In this document: piece by piece, positions 1-7,581 of the stretch
How the letters are laid out: the number at the start of each line of letters is the position of its first letter
Numbering within the stretch: position 1 is the stretch's first letter
Origin: Blastocatellia bacterium
GTDB lineage: Bacteria; Acidobacteriota; Blastocatellia; UBA7656
DNA length: 8,882 bases
Assembly: GCA_022615215.1 (NCBI GenBank)
Contig: JAKEHD010000569.1
Location: forward strand, 1 to 8,882
Direction of reading: 5' to 3'
Made by a program: the position numbers and the translations under genes
The notes under the pieces: generated by a model
What the model was told of the DNA's origin: nothing
The model's input: only the letters and a program-made list of their open reading frames with translations
The model's database searches: none

Positions 1-11
1 GGGAACGCATA

Positions 12-120
12 TTTGGAGTGCGCCGCCCATGAAGGATTTAAAGCTTTCTTTCTTCTGGCGGCGCTTTGGATGCGGCAGAAGTTAGGCAAAACCTGAAACT
101 CCATGCGGCTAAAGCCGATG
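12..120. repeat. Hairpin-rich dispersed-repeat-like sequence at the window edge
   Basis: This stretch has no convincing reading frame but is full of short symmetries. GCGCCGCC (20-27) pairs with GGCGGCGC (57-64), enclosing the self-complementary AAAGCTTT (40-47). The hexamer TTTGGA occurs at 12-17 and again at 65-70, each followed by a similar TGCG core, so the module looks partly duplicated. AGG/CCT around 84-94 and CGGCT-aa-AGCCG (106-117) form two more small hairpins. Such GC-arm modules are typical of interspersed intergenic repeats in large bacterial genomes. Whether this one is multicopy cannot be seen from a single window. Its position at the very edge fits an assembly break in a repeat. 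Confidence 0.4.
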
Positions 121-279
121 GTATCTTCATTTTTAATCTCTGCCGGATGTTGCAGGCCCGGCTACCTTATCGACGCGCCTGCGGCGCTATTTGTGAATTT
201 CCAATCCTGCTTTCAACATCAGCTACCGGAAGGCATAGGGCAAGCGGGCTTTTTGCCGGAACAACCATGATGTGTGGGG

Positions 280-308
280 TTGACCACGCAAGGGCGAAGT
301 AATATACT
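280..308 (+). promoter_or_regulatory. Sigma70-type promoter for the membrane-GMC gene
   Basis: TTGACC (280-285) and TATACT (303-308) are separated by exactly 17 bases, and each hexamer matches the consensus at five of six positions. This is the best promoter match in the window. Transcription would start near 315, leaving a leader of about 145 bases before the preferred ATG at 462. The only gene downstream on this strand is the membrane-GMC oxidoreductase. Confidence 0.6.
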
Positions 309-461
309 CGCGCCGGCTGCGGGATGTGGCGCGGCCCAAGGCCTGTTTTCTCCGCATTCATTCGTCCGAATTTTCAGCAGGCAGACGTATTGACCGCGCC
401 GGGTCGAGTTTCCGCTTACCGGCAAGCCTGCATGAGTCGATCACGTTCCGAGGATAAAGAT
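309..461 (+). other. Leader and spacer before the membrane-GMC gene
   Basis: The stretch between the promoter and the ATG at 462 is open in the gene's frame from an ATG at 324. The residues it would encode are basic and proline-rich, with no membrane or signal-peptide character, and neither ATG 324 nor ATG 432 has a ribosome binding site. I read it as an untranslated leader. I see no riboswitch consensus. Bases 121-279 likewise hold nothing I can name. Confidence 0.4.
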
Positions 462-3400
462 ATGACACCGCTATTCAACCTTCGAGGCTACACGGCACCT
501 GACCCGCTCGACCGTCTCACTCCGCGCGCACGTCTGATGCTCACGATGCTGGTTGTCGCAGCGACGGGTTTGCTCTTTATGTACATCAGCAGCGATCTGC
601 TCCACGCATATACTTTTCGATACAGATGGATGCTCTGGGCGGGTTGCGCGGCTTACGCCTTCACACTCGCGCCCTTGCTCGTGCTGCTCAGAAAATCGAG
701 TTCGATTCTCTTCTACATTCTGATAGTGGCGGCGACCGTCCCCGTAGACATCTATCTTCAGGCCCATTACAGAGACAGAGGGCTTGAAGCGCTCTGGACT
801 TATAACGAAGGCACATTTCTGGCCGCCCTTCCGCCCCTTTTGAAATTCGTCGTCGCGTGGTCGTTCAACGGAATCATCATGGGGGCGATTACATTGTGGC
901 TTGCGCGATTGCTTGCCTCAGCGATTCGCCCTGCCGGAGAGGCCGAACCTACACGCGAACAACGTGAGGCGCTCTTCCCTAAAGAGTGGACAGATGAAAC
1001 GGTCGAGAAACCTGCGCGTGATGCGGGCTTTTGGGTGCTCAGGCTTCTCGGACTCGGTTATCTCGCCTATCTTCTGTTTTTGATCTTAGGGATACTCGGC
1101 GATACGCCCTGGCCCGAACAGGCGAGGATGTTGATAGTCATGACCTATGAGAACTCCGCGCTCTCTATCAACACCTTCAGCAAGATCAGCATAATGCTAA
1201 TGCTCGCATTCCTCGGAGCATACAACCGCGAGGTAAGATGGCATGCGGCGCTCGCGTTGCTTTTCGGGCATCTGGTTTCAACCGCGTCGTCTCTGGGTTT
1301 TTATTTTTACGAGCCTCTTGCCCCGCGCTATCGTGATTTTCTGCTCACGTCAGCCATAGTCGATGGCGTGATGGTTCTGATTTTTGCGTGGCTGCTCGTG
1401 CGCCACCGAGCGGGGGCTAGAGCCTTCGCTCCCGAAAAACAGTTTCCGGCCTTCTTCTCTCTGCCACATCAACTCACTCGAATATTTTTTTACTCCCTCG
1501 CCGCCGCGTTATTGCTCATCGCAATTGCGGCGATCTTATTGCGGATACTGTGCGACGGTTCGAGCGGCCTGGGAGCGGTTTATGGTTATCCCGACCCGCA
1601 GCTTGGCAATACCGTTACGAGATATGCGACGCTCTCGCTTCTGGCGTTTCTTATGGCCGGAAGGGAGAGGCTAAGGGATTATCTATTCGGCGTACTGCTG
1701 TTCGGATTCGTCATCACTCTTTTGGGCAGCGTCCTGTGGTTGATTGTGGGAGGCATGAAGAGCGGCGTAGAGATAAAGACGAGAGTGATCACCGAGTGGT
1801 ATGCCCTGCTTCCCGTGATCGTCGACTGGTACTTCATGCTTCAGGCCGCAGGCAGCGCGCTCGTTGTGGCTCTGGCAATCGGCCTGCGAAAGATGTATTA
1901 CAACGTCGATCACCTCATCACGGCCCTGAATCCATCCTCCGCCCGAAACGTAATGGCCCTGCACGATGCTATATACAGCGGAAGCGCCGCAGACAATGCA
2001 GCCATATTGCAGAAGATAGACCGACACGTGGCCGACATTCGCGGGAGGAAACGAGGGTTGTTGAATTTCCCATTCTGGCTGGTCGAACATGTCTTCAACG
2101 CCGCTTATGGATTGCACCCGACCTTTTCCACGATGAGGCGGGACGAGAGGCGCTTCTTTTTGAGAAAGTACATACTGCGGCCTCCGAGAGAACGCATCAA
2201 GGCATTCGTTCCGGCAGCGGCCGAGGCCGTCTACAAGATAGGTGTTGCGGCGCATGCTTTCATCACGCTCGCGCACTACGCGGACGCGAGAGGATGGGAA
2301 GAGGTCGGCTACATACCGCCTGATGCGCGCGACCGTTTGCAGGGCGACCCTTCGGCTCGCCCGCCCCTCGAAGGCGCTGCCCCGCTCCCGCAAGGTCCGA
2401 AGGATGCTGAAAACTATAAACCCGTAGTGACGCCCCCTCTTCCACTGATCGCGCCGAGGGTCTCAACCCCTGTCGGCCATCCGCGCGTCCCTGACGAAGT
2501 CGACTATCTCATAATAGGTTCGGGGGCGGGCGGCGCGTGTATGGCGTACCGCCTGGCCTGTGGGGTGCAAGACCCTTCTCGAATACTCGTGGTCGAGCGA
2601 GGCGCTCGTTACTCGCCACTTCAGGATTTCAACGACGACGAAATGGAGATGATACGCAAGCTCTATAAAGAGGGCGGGCTGCAACAATCGAAGCGGTTCG
2701 ATATGATCGTCCTGCAAGGCGAATGCGTAGGCGGAACGACCGTCATCAATAACGCTATATGCTTTCAGATGCCCGATCACGTGCGGCGAGCCTGGCAGGA
2801 GGAGTACGGTCTCGACCTGACCGAAATCGAGACGGAATATGCGCGCGTGGCCAGCGAACTTGAGATCGCAGAGATTTCTGATTTTGCGATCAATCAGAGA
2901 GTCAAAGAGCGATTCCTGGCCGGAGTGAGCAAATACAACGCCCTTTTACAGAATGAGCAGAGAATGTCTGCCGTGACATTGCAGGCGAATCAGCGGAACG
3001 CGCTCGGCGAAGGGCTTTGCAATCTAGGAAACAAACGGCTCAGAAAACTCTCCATGCTCGAAACCTACATCCCCTGGTCTGAGGCACGAGGGGTGAAGGT
3101 GGTCAGTGGAGTGAGCGCAGTCCGCTTCATCGAGGGCGCAGGCCGCAGGCGGGCAGAAGAGGTGATGCTCAGGGACGGGGCCGGGGGTTTGCAGAGAGTC
3201 AAGGTCCGAAAGGCGGTCATCCTCGCCGGGGGCGTGATAGCGAGCAGCCACTTTCTCATGAGGAGCGGGCTGCGCCGCAACGTGGGCCGGGGGATGAGTT
3301 GTAACTTCGCGCTCTACGCGGGCCTGGAATTCCCCGACCCGTTAGACGCCTTCGACGGGTTACAGATAACCCTCGGCGCGCTAGACCCTGAGAACCGGGC

Positions 3401-4001
3401 GATATTCGAGACCTATTTCAACCCGCCGGGCGCGTTCGCCCTGACCGTGCCGTTCTATTTCAACCGGCTGGGCGATCTTATGTCGAGGTATCGCTATCTT
3501 GTGAACTTCGGCGCTCTCGTCGGGTCCGAACCTAACGGTATGATCGAGTTGCGAGCCGATCCGATCAATGGCCGTGCCCTCAACTGGCATCTCGGAGATG
3601 AAGACGAACGAAGGATCAAATTCGCGCTCGTGACTCTTCTCGAATTAGGAAAAGCGGCCGGGGCCACGCGGGCCACACTTGCGACCGAGCCGGGCATAGA
3701 ACTGCCCCTGACCGATGACGACCTCTCGCGCTTCAAGCGAAGCCTCGAAGCGTATCCTCTTCGAATGAGCGACCTGAGACTTGCGACGGCTCACCCGCAG
3801 GGAGGAAACCGTATGATCGGCAAGGAGTCGCCGTATAAGGGAGAGCGGGTCGTCGATGAAGAGTTTCGCCTCGACGGCTACGAGAATGTTTACGTGGCGG
3901 ACGCTTCTATCTTCCCGACAAGCATAACGGTCAACCCGCAGTGGACCATAATGGCTATGAGTTCGCTTGCGGCGAAAAGAGTGCTCGGTTCGGAGGAGTA
4001 A
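462..4001 (+). CDS. Polytopic membrane protein fused to a GMC-family flavin oxidoreductase
   Basis: An FAD-dependent dehydrogenase or oxidase of the glucose-methanol-choline (GMC) family is the C-terminal half of this 1179-residue protein. I chose the ATG at 462 because AGGA (451-454) sits seven bases upstream; in-frame ATGs at 432 and 324 lack such a site. Residues about 24-475 carry roughly 11-12 hydrophobic segments, so the N-terminal half is an integral membrane domain. Residues about 485-670 are a soluble linker that I do not recognise, and a proline-rich hinge follows. The GMC part starts near residue 679 with VDYLIIGSGAGGA (Rossmann GxGxxG, 686-691) and VVERG (the Glu that binds FAD ribose, 712). 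GECVGGTTVINNA (753-765) corresponds to the GMC signature. The C-terminal region has AHPQGGNRM with the likely catalytic His (1111) and ADASIFPTSITVNPQ with the second active-site residue, Asn (1158). This His/Asn pair resembles cholesterol oxidase and long-chain alcohol oxidases. The substrate is unknown; a hydrophobic alcohol or sterol is a guess. Typical GMC enzymes have 500-650 residues, so the membrane fusion is unusual. Confidence 0.9.
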   Translation: MTPLFNLRGYTAPDPLDRLTPRARLMLTMLVVAATGLLFMYISSDLLHAYTFRYRWMLWAGCAAYAFTLAPLLVLLRKSSSILFYILIVAATVPVDIYLQAHYRDRGLEALWTYNEGTFLAALPPLLKFVVAWSFNGIIMGAITLWLARLLASAIRPAGEAEPTREQREALFPKEWTDETVEKPARDAGFWVLRLLGLGYLAYLLFLILGILGDTPWPEQARMLIVMTYENSALSINTFSKISIMLMLAFLGAYNREVRWHAALALLFGHLVSTASSLGFYFYEPLAPRYRDFLLTSAIVDGVMVLIFAWLLVRHRAGARAFAPEKQFPAFFSLPHQLTRIFFYSLAAALLLIAIAAILLRILCDGSSGLGAVYGYPDPQLGNTVTRYATLSLLAFLMAGRERLRDYLFGVLLFGFVITLLGSVLWLIVGGMKSGVEIKTRVITEWYALLPVIVDWYFMLQAAGSALVVALAIGLRKMYYNVDHLITALNPSSARNVMALHDAIYSGSAADNAAILQKIDRHVADIRGRKRGLLNFPFWLVEHVFNAAYGLHPTFSTMRRDERRFFLRKYILRPPRERIKAFVPAAAEAVYKIGVAAHAFITLAHYADARGWEEVGYIPPDARDRLQGDPSARPPLEGAAPLPQGPKDAENYKPVVTPPLPLIAPRVSTPVGHPRVPDEVDYLIIGSGAGGACMAYRLACGVQDPSRILVVERGARYSPLQDFNDDEMEMIRKLYKEGGLQQSKRFDMIVLQGECVGGTTVINNAICFQMPDHVRRAWQEEYGLDLTEIETEYARVASELEIAEISDFAINQRVKERFLAGVSKYNALLQNEQRMSAVTLQANQRNALGEGLCNLGNKRLRKLSMLETYIPWSEARGVKVVSGVSAVRFIEGAGRRRAEEVMLRDGAGGLQRVKVRKAVILAGGVIASSHFLMRSGLRRNVGRGMSCNFALYAGLEFPDPLDAFDGLQITLGALDPENRAIFETYFNPPGAFALTVPFYFNRLGDLMSRYRYLVNFGALVGSEPNGMIELRADPINGRALNWHLGDEDERRIKFALVTLLELGKAAGATRATLATEPGIELPLTDDDLSRFKRSLEAYPLRMSDLRLATAHPQGGNRMIGKESPYKGERVVDEEFRLDGYENVYVADASIFPTSITVNPQWTIMAMSSLAAKRVLGSEE

Positions 4002-4165
4002 CGAAGATATGGTGTATTGTCGAGCCGTCCGGGGACGAGTTTTAAAGCAGACTCATTTTTCGTGTTCCTTCTCGACCCGGAGACTATCTGGTTTTTCTTA
4101 CTGTGTATCTGTAGTATTTGGCATGTAGAGCGTAACGGCATCTCGATTGACGAAGGAAGCCACAC

Positions 4166-4498
4166 ATGGGTGTTATTGATAAAACCATTGCTGGAAAAAA
4201 GATTCGCTGGACGCCTCAACTCATCAAGCGGCTGCGTGGCAAGCGCAAGCAATCCTATTTTGGGGCGCTGGTCGGAGCAACGGCCAACACCGTCCGGCGC
4301 TGGGAAGTTGGACGGATGGAACCTGATCGAGAGCACGCAAAACGGCTCTCAGTCCTCGCAGAGCGTGAAGGCTTTCTCAAGGATTGGAAACTGGCCGGTT
4401 CGGCCGTTCTGACCGGAGAGTTTGAAGATGCTTTGCGGAAACAGCATGAAGAGATCGAACAGGCGCTCGATAGCAGGGCGCGCTCGCTCCGGGGGTAG
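4166..4498 (+). CDS. HTH DNA-binding protein, probable antitoxin of a PIN toxin
   Basis: This 110-residue basic protein has a helix-turn-helix core at about residues 16-66. The stretch with FGALVGATANTVRRWEVGR (32-50) has the typical pattern of an XRE/Cro-like fold: a glycine turn followed by a recognition helix with TVRRWE. The tail (85-108) is charged and probably helical, and could be where it grips its partner. AAGGAAG (4153-4159) lies six bases before the ATG. The gene ends six bases before the PIN-domain gene, so the two are surely co-transcribed. Small HTH protein first and PIN protein second is the standard order of type II toxin-antitoxin operons, in which the antitoxin neutralises the toxin and represses its own promoter. 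A stand-alone regulator is possible but less likely. I see no clear operator palindrome upstream. Confidence 0.75.
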   Translation: MGVIDKTIAGKKIRWTPQLIKRLRGKRKQSYFGALVGATANTVRRWEVGRMEPDREHAKRLSVLAEREGFLKDWKLAGSAVLTGEFEDALRKQHEEIEQALDSRARSLRG

Positions 4499-4504
4499 CC
4501 TTCG

Positions 4505-4906
4505 ATGTCCGTCTATGTGACCGACACTCACTCTCTGATCTGGTATATGACCGGTCTCTTCAACAAACTCTCTCGACGCGCTCTGCGCGCGTTTCAAGCA
4601 GCCGAGCGTGGCGAGGCATTCATCTACGTGCCGGCGGTAGTGCTGTGGGAGATCTCGCGTTTGGAGAAGGCCGGTGAAATCAGGCTTAATGAGCCATATC
4701 GGGATTGGTCTGCTGCGCTGTTTGCCCATCCCTGTTTCGAGTGTGTGGCGCTCGATGAAGATGTAATTGCGGAGGCCAGGGACTATATCTTTACCCGCGA
4801 TGTGTTCGATGCAGTGATAGTGGCTACTGCGAAATTGAAAGACGTGCCTTTAATTACCAGGGATGTGGCTATAATCGATTCGAATATAGTCGAGATCTTT
4901 TGGTAA
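4505..4906 (+). CDS. PIN-domain protein, VapC-like ribonuclease toxin
   Basis: The 133 residues form a complete PIN domain, a metal-dependent RNase fold. The acidic residues expected at the active site are present: D7 in YVTDTH, E49 in VVLWEIS, D99 and D102 in RDVFDAVIVATA, and D120 in LITRD. Length and spacing match VapC-family toxins (about 125-140 residues), which usually cleave tRNA or rRNA. The ATG follows the stop of the HTH gene by six bases, with GGGGG (4491-4495) as a modest ribosome binding site. The protein looks intact, with no frameshift or lost catalytic residue. The partner is an HTH protein rather than the AbrB- or ribbon-helix-helix-type VapB seen in classic pairs. The call as toxin rests on domain and context; RNase activity is inferred. 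Confidence 0.85.
   Translation: MSVYVTDTHSLIWYMTGLFNKLSRRALRAFQAAERGEAFIYVPAVVLWEISRLEKAGEIRLNEPYRDWSAALFAHPCFECVALDEDVIAEARDYIFTRDVFDAVIVATAKLKDVPLITRDVAIIDSNIVEIFW
4870..4875 (+). promoter_or_regulatory. Possible -10 box for the metallophosphoesterase gene
   Basis: A perfect TATAAT lies inside the 3' end of the PIN gene, about 65 bases before the ATG at 4940. No good -35 hexamer is found 16-18 bases upstream and there is no extended -10 TG. It could give the phosphoesterase transcription independent of the toxin-antitoxin operon, or it may be chance in an AT-rich coding patch. Confidence 0.25.
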
Positions 4907-4939
4907 ACACCGTCTGCGGGTTGAATGTGAATAGAGATC

Positions 4940-6835
4940 ATGATCGAAGGTAATGACGAAGAAAAAAGCGGCAACGGCCCGGATGAACATACTGGCGAGA
5001 GCGCAACACGCGCCGCGTTTGCGGGCGAAGAGCCACAGGCGAGGCCGCAGGTCGAACGATTGAAGATGACCCCCTGGTTCGATCCGGGAGAGTTGCTTCG
5101 CACAGGAGTGAGGACGCTCATTTCAACGATCTTCGGCCGACATTCGGACTATCGCCTCATAGAAGCCCTCGCCACCGGTCCCGAAGGCGAAGACTTTTAC
5201 GATCACACCTGTGAATACAAACTGAGCGAGACGGGCGAGTACGTGTCCGTCAAGGACCGGCCTCGAAATCCGAAAGAGGCTATATGGATCGATTACGTGG
5301 CCGACACGGGCGACGGCTGGAATTCCACATACACGATTGCATACCATCTCGCTCAACCTTCATTGAAGTTGAAGCTTCCCGGACTGAAAGATGAGTACGA
5401 AACTCTGCGAGGCGAAGTGCTCGTATTCGGCGGCGATCAGGTATATCCCGACCCCGCAAATCGCGGATACGCAAACCGCCTTGTCTACCCTTATAAGACG
5501 GCGCTCCCTCACACGGAAGCCCCTCACCCTCATCTCTATGCGATACCGGGCAATCACGACTGGTACGACAGCCTCGTCGCCTTCACACGATTGTTTTGCC
5601 AGGGCCGATGGCTCGGCGGATGGAGGACCGAGCAGCGCCGCAGTTATTTCGCCCTGAAGTTGCCGCACGGCTGGTGGCTGCTCGGCACGGACGTTCAGTT
5701 GGGCGGAGACATAGACCTGCCGCAACTCGAATATTTCAAAAGGGTCGCCGCATGTGTAGGGGATGAAGACCGTATCATTCTCTGCAACGCAGAACCTCAC
5801 TGGATATTTTCGAAGATTTACAAAGGCTACGACGCCGGGATTAATAATGAGAGCAACCTGGCTTTTCTCGAACGAAAGGTGCTCAGAAAGAACATAAGCG
5901 TGGCCCTTTCGGGAGACCTGCACCACTATCGTCGTCACGCGAGGGAGGACGACAGCCAGAAGATAACAGCGGGCGGAGGCGGCGCGAGCCTCTTCCCCAC
6001 GCACGGCCCGGATGTCACGGAGCTTGAGGGAGGGTTCAAGCTCAAAGCCTGCTATCCCGATATGGCGACTTCTCGAAAGCTCTGCCGGCGCAATCTATTA
6101 TTTCCGCTCATCAACAAGAAATTCGGAATCGCTACGGGCATATTCTATCTGCTGACCGTGTGGGCGGTCAGAGCGCCTATAGGAGAGACGACCGCCTTCG
6201 GAGAAGCCCTGAGCATAACATTAGCGACCGTGCTCGACAGGCCGTTTGCAGGTTTCTGGGGGCTTGCTATGGTAGCGGGGTTCATACTCTTCACCGACAC
6301 TCATTCGAAATGGTACAAGCTGATCGCGGGTTCTATTCATGGACTCGTACACGTACTTGCAACATTCCTGATCGGATGGGGGGCGGCCTATCTCACGGTC
6401 TCGGAGATGGGGCTTGATTCGAAGCCGGTCCTCGAACTCGCTCTGCTTGCGGCGCTGGTATTTGCGGGAGGGTATCTCGCGGGACCGCTCATAATGGGAA
6501 TCTATCTTTTGGTATCTTTGAACCTATTCAAGCGCCACTCGATAGAGGCGTTCTCATCGCTGAGAATCGAGGACTGGAAAAATTTTCTCAGGCTGAAGAT
6601 AGAGCCTGACGGCACGCTGACGATTTACCCTGTAGGAATCCGCAGAGTAGCGCGCCGATGGAAGGACCGCGCCGGGGGCGGGGCGGGGCCGGAGGTCTTG
6701 CCCGACGACGACGAAGCTACGGCTCCTGAACTGATCGAGCCGCCCATCGTCTTGAAGCGTACTGACGGGAGGCCGCAAAAGCGGAGCTACATTTTCTCGA
6801 CAGATTCGCCCGTTCAGGCGGATATGAAAACGTAG
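4940..6835 (+). CDS. Membrane-anchored calcineurin-like metallophosphoesterase
   Basis: This 631-residue protein has an N-terminal phosphoesterase domain that should hydrolyse a phosphate ester using two metal ions. The motifs run in the usual order: VADTGDG (121-126, D122/D125), GGDQVYP (164-170), GNHDWY (204-209), the single His in AEPHW (287), and SGDLHHY (324-330). In the first motif the usual D-x-H is D-T-G, so the His ligand is missing; as I recall, this reading is common in a bacterial subfamily with the same VADTGDG and GGDQVYP motifs. Residues about 392-530 contain four or five hydrophobic segments, followed by a soluble, acidic and basic tail of about 100 residues. There is no N-terminal signal peptide, so the catalytic domain probably faces the cytoplasm (inference). 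The Shine-Dalgarno site before ATG 4940 is weak. Residues 1-42 are hydrophilic and poorly conserved-looking, so a start at ATG 5066 cannot be excluded. The gene lies 33 bases after the PIN gene. The substrate is unknown. Confidence 0.85.
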   Translation: MIEGNDEEKSGNGPDEHTGESATRAAFAGEEPQARPQVERLKMTPWFDPGELLRTGVRTLISTIFGRHSDYRLIEALATGPEGEDFYDHTCEYKLSETGEYVSVKDRPRNPKEAIWIDYVADTGDGWNSTYTIAYHLAQPSLKLKLPGLKDEYETLRGEVLVFGGDQVYPDPANRGYANRLVYPYKTALPHTEAPHPHLYAIPGNHDWYDSLVAFTRLFCQGRWLGGWRTEQRRSYFALKLPHGWWLLGTDVQLGGDIDLPQLEYFKRVAACVGDEDRIILCNAEPHWIFSKIYKGYDAGINNESNLAFLERKVLRKNISVALSGDLHHYRRHAREDDSQKITAGGGGASLFPTHGPDVTELEGGFKLKACYPDMATSRKLCRRNLLFPLINKKFGIATGIFYLLTVWAVRAPIGETTAFGEALSITLATVLDRPFAGFWGLAMVAGFILFTDTHSKWYKLIAGSIHGLVHVLATFLIGWGAAYLTVSEMGLDSKPVLELALLAALVFAGGYLAGPLIMGIYLLVSLNLFKRHSIEAFSSLRIEDWKNFLRLKIEPDGTLTIYPVGIRRVARRWKDRAGGGAGPEVLPDDDEATAPELIEPPIVLKRTDGRPQKRSYIFSTDSPVQADMKT

Positions 6836-6883
6836 TGTTCAATGCCTGCATCGTTACCTGTAAGCGATAGTCGCGCTTCGACG

Positions 6884-6912
6884 AAGGATGCTCCCGCGAG
6901 AGGAGCATCCTT
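6884..6912. terminator. Hairpin terminator between convergent genes
   Basis: AAGGATGCTCC (6884-6894) and GGAGCATCCTT (6902-6912) form a perfect 11-base-pair stem with a seven-base loop. It lies 48 bases after the phosphoesterase stop and 10 bases before the end of the convergent gene on the other strand. The T-run after it on the + strand is only three bases (6911-6913) and there is none on the - strand, so it is a weak intrinsic terminator. Position favours a shared, two-way role. Confidence 0.55.
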
Positions 6913-6922
6913 TCAGCGGTCC

Positions 6923-7312
6923 TTATTCATGCTTGTCGGGAAAAACGAATATCCTCTTCGCCAGTTCTGATCGGAGCGTCTCTTCACGGTAATAAGCTCC
7001 GAGCACACTTGCTTTCCAATCGAGAAGGTCGGGGTTGTTACGTGCGAACTCCTCCCAGGTGCCGCTTTCTCCGCGCATCATTCGTTCGTGAATCAAAAAC
7101 ACATAAGCCCAGGTGATGGTCTCGTGATAGAGACCCTCCTTGCCGTGCGCGGAGGCAAATCTCTTCAAGCTCTCGGAGAACCTGACGAGCGCCGTCGGCA
7201 GCGAATGACTGCGCAAGTAGAGCCAGGCCAATCTAACGTGGTCTTGATGATGGAAATTTTCTTTCGGGAAAGTGCAATCCTCGAACCGTTCCAGGAATTC
7301 TTCATCTCTCAT
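6923..7312 (-). CDS. Small conserved protein of unknown function with HHxxH and YHET motifs
   Basis: The start is ATG at 7312, because GGAGG (7325-7321 on this strand) lies exactly eight bases before it. The in-frame GTG at 7321 overlaps that site and cannot be used. The 129-residue product has no signal peptide or membrane segment and looks all-helical and soluble. Notable positions are FHHQDHVRLAWLYLR (20-34, His 21/22/25), a YHET block (62-65) in a hydrophobic helix, LGAYY (104-108) and a C-terminal IFVFPD (121-126). The histidines and glutamate could bind a metal, but this is a guess. The motif set resembles a widespread family of small hypothetical proteins that I know by pattern and not by function. 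The leader contains a strong hairpin (see 7361-7394), which suggests regulation by premature termination. Confidence 0.75.
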   Translation of the reverse strand: MRDEEFLERFEDCTFPKENFHHQDHVRLAWLYLRSHSLPTALVRFSESLKRFASAHGKEGLYHETITWAYVFLIHERMMRGESGTWEEFARNNPDLLDWKASVLGAYYREETLRSELAKRIFVFPDKHE

Positions 7313-7360
7313 ACATATCACCTCCGCAGGGCAGCGTTCCCCTGTTCAGCACAAAAGAAA

Positions 7361-7394
7361 ACCGCCCGCGCGACATAAGGGTCGCGCGGGCGGT
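7361..7394 (-). terminator. Strong intrinsic terminator or attenuator hairpin in the leader of the small gene
   Basis: Two perfect 14-base arms, ACCGCCCGCGCGAC (7361-7374) and its complement (7381-7394), enclose a six-base loop. On the - strand the stem is followed directly by TTTTCTTTT (7360-7352), so it has the full form of a Rho-independent terminator for leftward transcription only. It could end the transcript of the receiver gene at 7582-7980. It also lies between a promoter-like sequence (7442-7413) and the start of the 6923-7312 gene, so that gene's own messages must cross it. Confidence 0.8.
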
Positions 7395-7412
7395 CATAAA
7401 CTTGATGCTGAA

Positions 7413-7442
7413 ACTATACCAGCCCGGTCAGAGATCGATCAA
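7413..7442 (-). promoter_or_regulatory. Extended -10 promoter for the small conserved gene
   Basis: Read on the - strand, TTGATC (7442-7437) and TATAGT (7418-7413) are 18 bases apart, and TGG directly before the -10 gives an extended -10 element. Transcription would start near 7406, just before the terminator-like hairpin, and continue to the gene starting at 7312. A second, perfect TATAAT on this strand at 7544-7539 lacks a good -35. Confidence 0.5.
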
Positions 7443-7581
7443 TAGCCATCATCAAGGAGGTCTCTCATATTATTTATCTGAGAATCCTCTGCAATATCGC
7501 CGTACTTTTTCCGATGAATCTCAAGCCCGCACCGGACGATTATACCCATACCCAGGCTCCTGGTCCCCGATCCCTGCAAAA

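Noticed and set aside
66..302. Open frame of 78 codons on the + strand
   Set aside because: It starts inside hairpin-rich repeat DNA, has no ribosome binding site, resembles no protein I know, and overlaps the promoter at 280-308.
324..461. N-terminal extension of the membrane-GMC gene from ATG 324 or ATG 432
   Set aside because: Neither ATG has a Shine-Dalgarno site, the extra residues lack structural character, and ATG 462 has AGGA at ideal spacing.
4027..4044. Weak hairpin GTCC-gg-GGAC followed by TTTT after the membrane-GMC gene
   Set aside because: The stem is four base pairs with a two-base loop, too small for a terminator. The same 10-mer near 8021 is most likely chance.
7313..7321. 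GTG start at 7321 for the small - strand gene
   Set aside because: The GTG lies within GGAGGTG, the ribosome binding site itself; ATG 7312 is eight bases after GGAGG.
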